A stretch of 64,000 bases of DNA, taken from positions 62,001-126,000 of the forward strand of contig NZ_CP038213.1 in assembly GCF_004526345.1 (NCBI RefSeq), read 5' to 3'. Made by a program: the position numbers and the translations under genes. Numbering within the stretch: the stretch's first letter is position 1; every line of letters starts with the position of its first letter. The notes beneath the pieces are model-generated. The model was given only the letters and a program-made list of their open reading frames with translations, was not told the origin of the DNA and did not search any database. Source of the DNA: Ornithinimicrobium flavum. GTDB taxonomy: Bacteria > Actinomycetota > Actinomycetes > Actinomycetales > Dermatophilaceae. Positions 60,714 through 64,000 of the stretch are shown here, in pieces.

Positions 60714-61763
60714 ATGTATCAACGCGGATCCGCGGAACTCTTGGACTACAGCGTTATCATCCCCAGTAGAGCTCGTCGCGACATGCTACTGGCGGCGTTG
60801 GAGAGTGTCTTCGCCCAGACCCTTCCCCCCAGCGAAGTCATCGTGGTCCTCGACGGCGATGTGGATGGGTCGGCTGACGCAGTCGCGGCCACCTATCCCG
60901 ACGTGCGGATCATCGTTCACGCTGAACCTTTAGGGCCGGCCCAGTCCCGGACTGAGGGCCTCGCAGCCGCGAGGTCCGACTGGGTATGTCTGCTGGATGA
61001 CGACGACATCTGGCACAGCGAAAAGCAGGAAGCGGCCCACCGCTATCTGGCGGAGAACCCCTCCTGTCAGGCCCTCCGTTCAGCCTTCTGGCAGTTCTCA
61101 GAGAAAGAAGCGGAGAGGGAGCTCAACGGTTTCGTCACCGAGATCTTTGCTCCGGGCGCTAGAGAGACCTTGGAGCAGCGAGCCATCTCCGCGACACCAG
61201 CAAATGACTTTGAGTACCTCGATATCGAAGGTGCAAGTCTCGAAGCCATGCTTCGAAAAAACTGCGGCGTTACGTCGTCCACGATGTTTCGAAGGGAGCT
61301 TCTCGAGCAGATTCCGGCTATCGCGCCGGAACTGCGAACCGCGGAGGACTGGCTGCTGTTCGTCTACATCTCTGCGTTGACCGAGTGGCACCTCGTCCCC
61401 GGACGTTGGTTCTTCTATCGGGTTCACAGTTCACAACTGACCACGACGAGGGACCCCGCGAAGTGGCGCCACAGAGTGAGTGCGTGGAGTCACGCGTGGG
61501 AGAACGCTGGGTCCCCTCGGGGATTCAGACTCACGGACTACTCGGATGAGTATGCGGCGGAGTCTCACCGCTGGCTTTGGGAGGCCATCAAGGATCATGA
61601 GTGGAAAGAGGCGTTGGAGATCTACCGCCGAACCGCAAGGTTCATCCCATCTAGAGGATTGCGGCGCTCCGCTCTTCTGCCGCCCCCTGTTCGCTGGCGG
61701 GCACGCAAATTTCTTCGCACCTCTGGGCGGATATGGGTCACGGGAATGTTCAAGAGTCGATGA
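60714..61763 (+). CDS. glycosyltransferase family 2
   Basis: GT-A enzyme of 349 residues: SVIIPSRARRDMLLAALESVFAQ, VIVVLDGDVDGS and the metal-binding LLDDDDIW. The C-terminal half is helical. The start is uncertain: ATG at 60714 is chosen, and GTG at 60711 or 60696 is in frame. Codon use is clearly less GC-rich than in the first half of the window. Confidence 0.87.
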   Translation: MYQRGSAELLDYSVIIPSRARRDMLLAALESVFAQTLPPSEVIVVLDGDVDGSADAVAATYPDVRIIVHAEPLGPAQSRTEGLAAARSDWVCLLDDDDIWHSEKQEAAHRYLAENPSCQALRSAFWQFSEKEAERELNGFVTEIFAPGARETLEQRAISATPANDFEYLDIEGASLEAMLRKNCGVTSSTMFRRELLEQIPAIAPELRTAEDWLLFVYISALTEWHLVPGRWFFYRVHSSQLTTTRDPAKWRHRVSAWSHAWENAGSPRGFRLTDYSDEYAAESHRWLWEAIKDHEWKEALEIYRRTARFIPSRGLRRSALLPPPVRWRARKFLRTSGRIWVTGMFKSR

Positions 61764-61807
61764 CGGGGCACAGGGCCCGAGACGGGCATGAGGGTGAGGG
61801 GGAAAGT

Positions 61808-62746
61808 ATGGACCTCTCAGAGGCCCCAGTCTTCACCTACATCGTGACCAGTTACAAGAACAATCTGCAAACGTATCGCCTGGTGGAGCGGATCCGTTCG
61901 CTGAGTCCCGATGGGCATATTCTTGTGAGTCATGACCGCAAAGCGGACCCCTTGGATTCAAGCGTCCTCGCAGCGGCGGGTGCTCAGTGGGTACGGACCC
62001 CCCGCGCGGTCATATGGGGGGACGGTAGTTACCTTGACTCTCTATTGGCTGCTCTGGCATTGGCCAACACGGGGCGGCCCAATGATTGGTACACCTTGCT
62101 GACGGCTCAGGACTACCCGCTGCATCCCCTCACCGACTACGAGTTGCACCTGGCAAAGGTGGGAGCAGACGCACTGATGGAGGCCCCTGGTCAGGGCGCC
62201 GACTATGAGTTCGTCCTGCAGAGGTACTTAAGCCGGAGTTTCGCAGCCCCCGATTTTGTCAAGAGGCCGGCCGTGCTTCGAATGACCACAAAGGTCATCC
62301 ACCGGATTCCCGGCATCACCATCCACCCGCAGCCTCACGGGTTATCGCCGCGTATAGATGTTCGCCGTCGGAAGACACCCTTCGGCAAGAGTCTCCAGTT
62401 GCACAAGGGGAACGATTTGTTCGCCCTGAATGGTAGGGCTTTGGCGCACCTGCTGTCTGCTCCCGCGTCCTTGCTGGAATATTTTCGTCGGACGCGAATA
62501 CCCAGTGAGGCCTTTCCCCATACTGTGCTTCGCAACGGTCCGTTGGTGGTGCGATCAGAACTCTTACACTACTCCGTCTGGGAGGGGAACCATCCGCTCG
62601 ATCTCGAGGAGAGTGCTCTACCCGATGCTCTGGCCTCGGGGCGCTGGTTCGCGCGCAAGTTTGCGCCTGACTCCGCAAGCCTCGCCGTCTTAGACGCGCG
62701 GTTTGGTCCGCACGAAGGCGGAGCCCGTAGGGATCCCGCACAGTGA
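61808..62746 (+). CDS. GT14-like (core-2/I-branching) glycosyltransferase
   Basis: Protein of 312 residues: FTYIVTSYKNNLQTYRLVERI, ILVSHDRKADPL, VIWGDGSYLDSLLAALALA, WYTLLTAQDYPLHPL and KGNDLFALNGRAL. These are GT14 hallmarks. The ATG at 61808 has GGGGGAAAGT directly upstream. An ATG at 61760 overlapping the previous stop is the alternative. It is the second enzyme of this type in the locus. Confidence 0.85.
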   Translation: MDLSEAPVFTYIVTSYKNNLQTYRLVERIRSLSPDGHILVSHDRKADPLDSSVLAAAGAQWVRTPRAVIWGDGSYLDSLLAALALANTGRPNDWYTLLTAQDYPLHPLTDYELHLAKVGADALMEAPGQGADYEFVLQRYLSRSFAAPDFVKRPAVLRMTTKVIHRIPGITIHPQPHGLSPRIDVRRRKTPFGKSLQLHKGNDLFALNGRALAHLLSAPASLLEYFRRTRIPSEAFPHTVLRNGPLVVRSELLHYSVWEGNHPLDLEESALPDALASGRWFARKFAPDSASLAVLDARFGPHEGGARRDPAQ

Positions 62747-64000
62747 GCGCGGGGGATCCAACGCCGGAACGGCTGGACCGCGCCCAGCTACAGACCCGCG
62801 CCGTCAGTGGGGCTATGTGGACGTTGCTCCATGTTGCTGTTTCACTGCCTCTAGCGTTCGTCGTGAACATCGTGCTTGCCCGTGTCCTGGGGGTTGCTGA
62901 CTACGGGCGTCTCGCCTACCTGACGATGGTGATGGAGATCGTCGGCGTCATCGTCATGGTCGGGGTCGGGAACGGGCTCATCCAGTTCGGGGCCAAGGCC
63001 CACTCGCGGGGTGATCACGACACCGTCAAGTCACTCCTGCGTCGGACCCAGGGCTTCCGTGTCCTTGTCGGCGCCCCGATTCTCACGGGTGTGGTGCTTC
63101 TCTTGGCCGACGTGCCAGTGGCGCTGCTGGTCCTGGCGATCCTGTTCGGCATCTGGGTACCGGCTGGCTTTGGTGGAGCCCCCGCAGCCCTCACGATCCA
63201 GAACGACACTGCGCGAGCCGCGCGTCTGGCCATGGTGATGAACCTCGTCACCCAGGCCGTGGTGGTCACCGCGGTCCTGTCCATCCCCCAGCCGGATGTC
63301 GTATGGAGCGCCCGCATGGTGGTGGGCGGTGTGAGTGTGATCGTCGCGATCTTCCTAGTGCAGCGCCGCTACCGTCGTGCTGTTCTCACACCCAGGTGGC
63401 CCTCGGGCATGCCCGCGGGGTTCTGGCGGTATGCCGTGCCCATGGGGCTGTCGGGCATCCTCTCTACCATCGCTCTGAGCCGCTCGGAGGTGGTGCTTCT
63501 GGAGCACCTGTCCACCGCGGAGCAGGTCGGTCTCTACGCCATGGCTTTCGGTCTAGCAGGGCACCTCTTCGCACCCGCTCAAGCCCTCCTCAACCCTCTG
63601 ACACCGGCAATCTCAGCACTTCGCGAGGTCGACGTCACCGCGATCAAGGAAGCCTTCCGGCGGACGGTGCGGATGAGCAGTGCCATCGCGGGGCTCATCA
63701 TCGCGGTGGGTGGACCGGTGCTGGCGCTCTTGGTCCCGGTTCTATATGGAGAGGCCTTTGCCTCAGCCAGCCGCCTTGTTCTTGCACTGGTCGTTGTCTC
63801 GGGATTCCTGATCGTCACCTATCCGATGCAGACCTTCGTCAGCGCTCGGCTCCGGGCTGGCAGTGCGCTTACAGTCAACGCGCTATCGCTGGTCGCCACC
63901 GTGGTCGTGGCCCTCCTCCTCATACCCGCCGTCGGCGCATGGGGGGCGGTCATGGGCAAGTTCGCTGTCGTCCTGACACGGGTGGCCTGGCTCGGTTGGA
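62743..64000 (+). CDS. polysaccharide flippase (Wzx/MATE-like), partial at the window end
   Basis: Open frame from the GTG at 62743 (overlapping the previous stop, GTGA) to the last base, 419 codons without a stop. Many hydrophobic segments start near residue 25 (GAMWTLLHVAVSLPLAFVVNIVLARVLGVADYG), the layout of oligosaccharide flippases. It likely moves the lipid-linked repeat unit across the membrane. The C-terminus lies outside the window. Confidence 0.88.
   Translation, partial: MSAGDPTPERLDRAQLQTRAVSGAMWTLLHVAVSLPLAFVVNIVLARVLGVADYGRLAYLTMVMEIVGVIVMVGVGNGLIQFGAKAHSRGDHDTVKSLLRRTQGFRVLVGAPILTGVVLLLADVPVALLVLAILFGIWVPAGFGGAPAALTIQNDTARAARLAMVMNLVTQAVVVTAVLSIPQPDVVWSARMVVGGVSVIVAIFLVQRRYRRAVLTPRWPSGMPAGFWRYAVPMGLSGILSTIALSRSEVVLLEHLSTAEQVGLYAMAFGLAGHLFAPAQALLNPLTPAISALREVDVTAIKEAFRRTVRMSSAIAGLIIAVGGPVLALLVPVLYGEAFASASRLVLALVVVSGFLIVTYPMQTFVSARLRAGSALTVNALSLVATVVVALLLIPAVGAWGAVMGKFAVVLTRVAWLGW

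Overview
The window is chromosomal DNA of a high-GC Gram-positive bacterium. GC content, actinobacterial gene families (DUF222/HNH nuclease, ArsA with a cory-CC-star protein, orphan WXG100-like proteins, a LigB-type ligase, CWB2 surface proteins) and many apparently leaderless genes point to Actinomycetota. Micrococcales of the Intrasporangiaceae/Ornithinimicrobiaceae type is my best inference. No rRNA, tRNA, CRISPR array, insertion sequence or phage module was found.

Layout. 1-4.3 kb: a coupled minus-strand operon of methyltransferase, CrtU-like FAD enzyme, cytochrome P450 and a broken DUF2867 gene, probably carotenoid or terpenoid tailoring. 4.4-7.7 kb: an ABC-2 exporter. 7.9-9.1 kb: a TetR regulator divergent from a small membrane protein with a clear operator between them. 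9.2-16.3 kb: a phosphotransferase, an HNH nuclease with an SOS-like box, a methyltransferase and a heterodimeric ABC exporter. 16.5-22.8 kb: secreted proteins (S8 protease with CWB2 repeats, DUF305 lipoprotein, LVIVD-repeat protein). 22.9-26.2 kb: ArsA, cory-CC-star and CstA. 27.1-29.7 kb: pxpABC (5-oxoprolinase). 30.0-33.6 kb: a CWB2 polysaccharide deacetylase and ATP-dependent DNA ligase. 33.7-36.9 kb and 40.3-43.3 kb: two operons led by WXG100-like small proteins with no secretion machinery nearby. Between them lie an acyl-CoA ligase and a DUF559-like protein. 43.3-48.4 kb: an amine-oxidase-like flavoprotein, a low-molecular-weight tyrosine phosphatase, a membrane protein, a cupin and a nucleotidyltransferase/PqqD pair. 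48.4-64 kb: an exopolysaccharide locus with Wzz/BY-kinase, glycosyltransferases, a Wzy-like polymerase, a pyruvyltransferase-like protein, two GT14-like enzymes and a Wzx flippase that runs off the end. Its distal half has visibly lower GC, which suggests acquisition.

The most unusual content is intergenic. A 67-bp element (30-bp arm, 7-bp centre, 30-bp arm) occurs three times, each next to unrelated tandem repeats, and shows paired compensatory changes in the stem. A second element, seen twice, combines 22-bp iterons with DnaA-box 9-mers placed 1 bp from an iteron. Upstream of secreted-protein genes there are ordered regulatory repeats: four CGTGAT sites exactly 11 bp apart, and GGTCAAG pairs exactly 33 bp apart at two separate genes.

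Many genes begin with a start codon 6-7 nt after a TANNNT box, as expected for leaderless transcripts. Several genes (DUF2867, S8 protease, LVIVD, the WXG/DUF1023 pair, one GT2, one GT14) are split by single-base shifts, several of them at short same-base runs. These may be sequence errors rather than true decay. Coordinates of such genes are given for the reconstructed gene.
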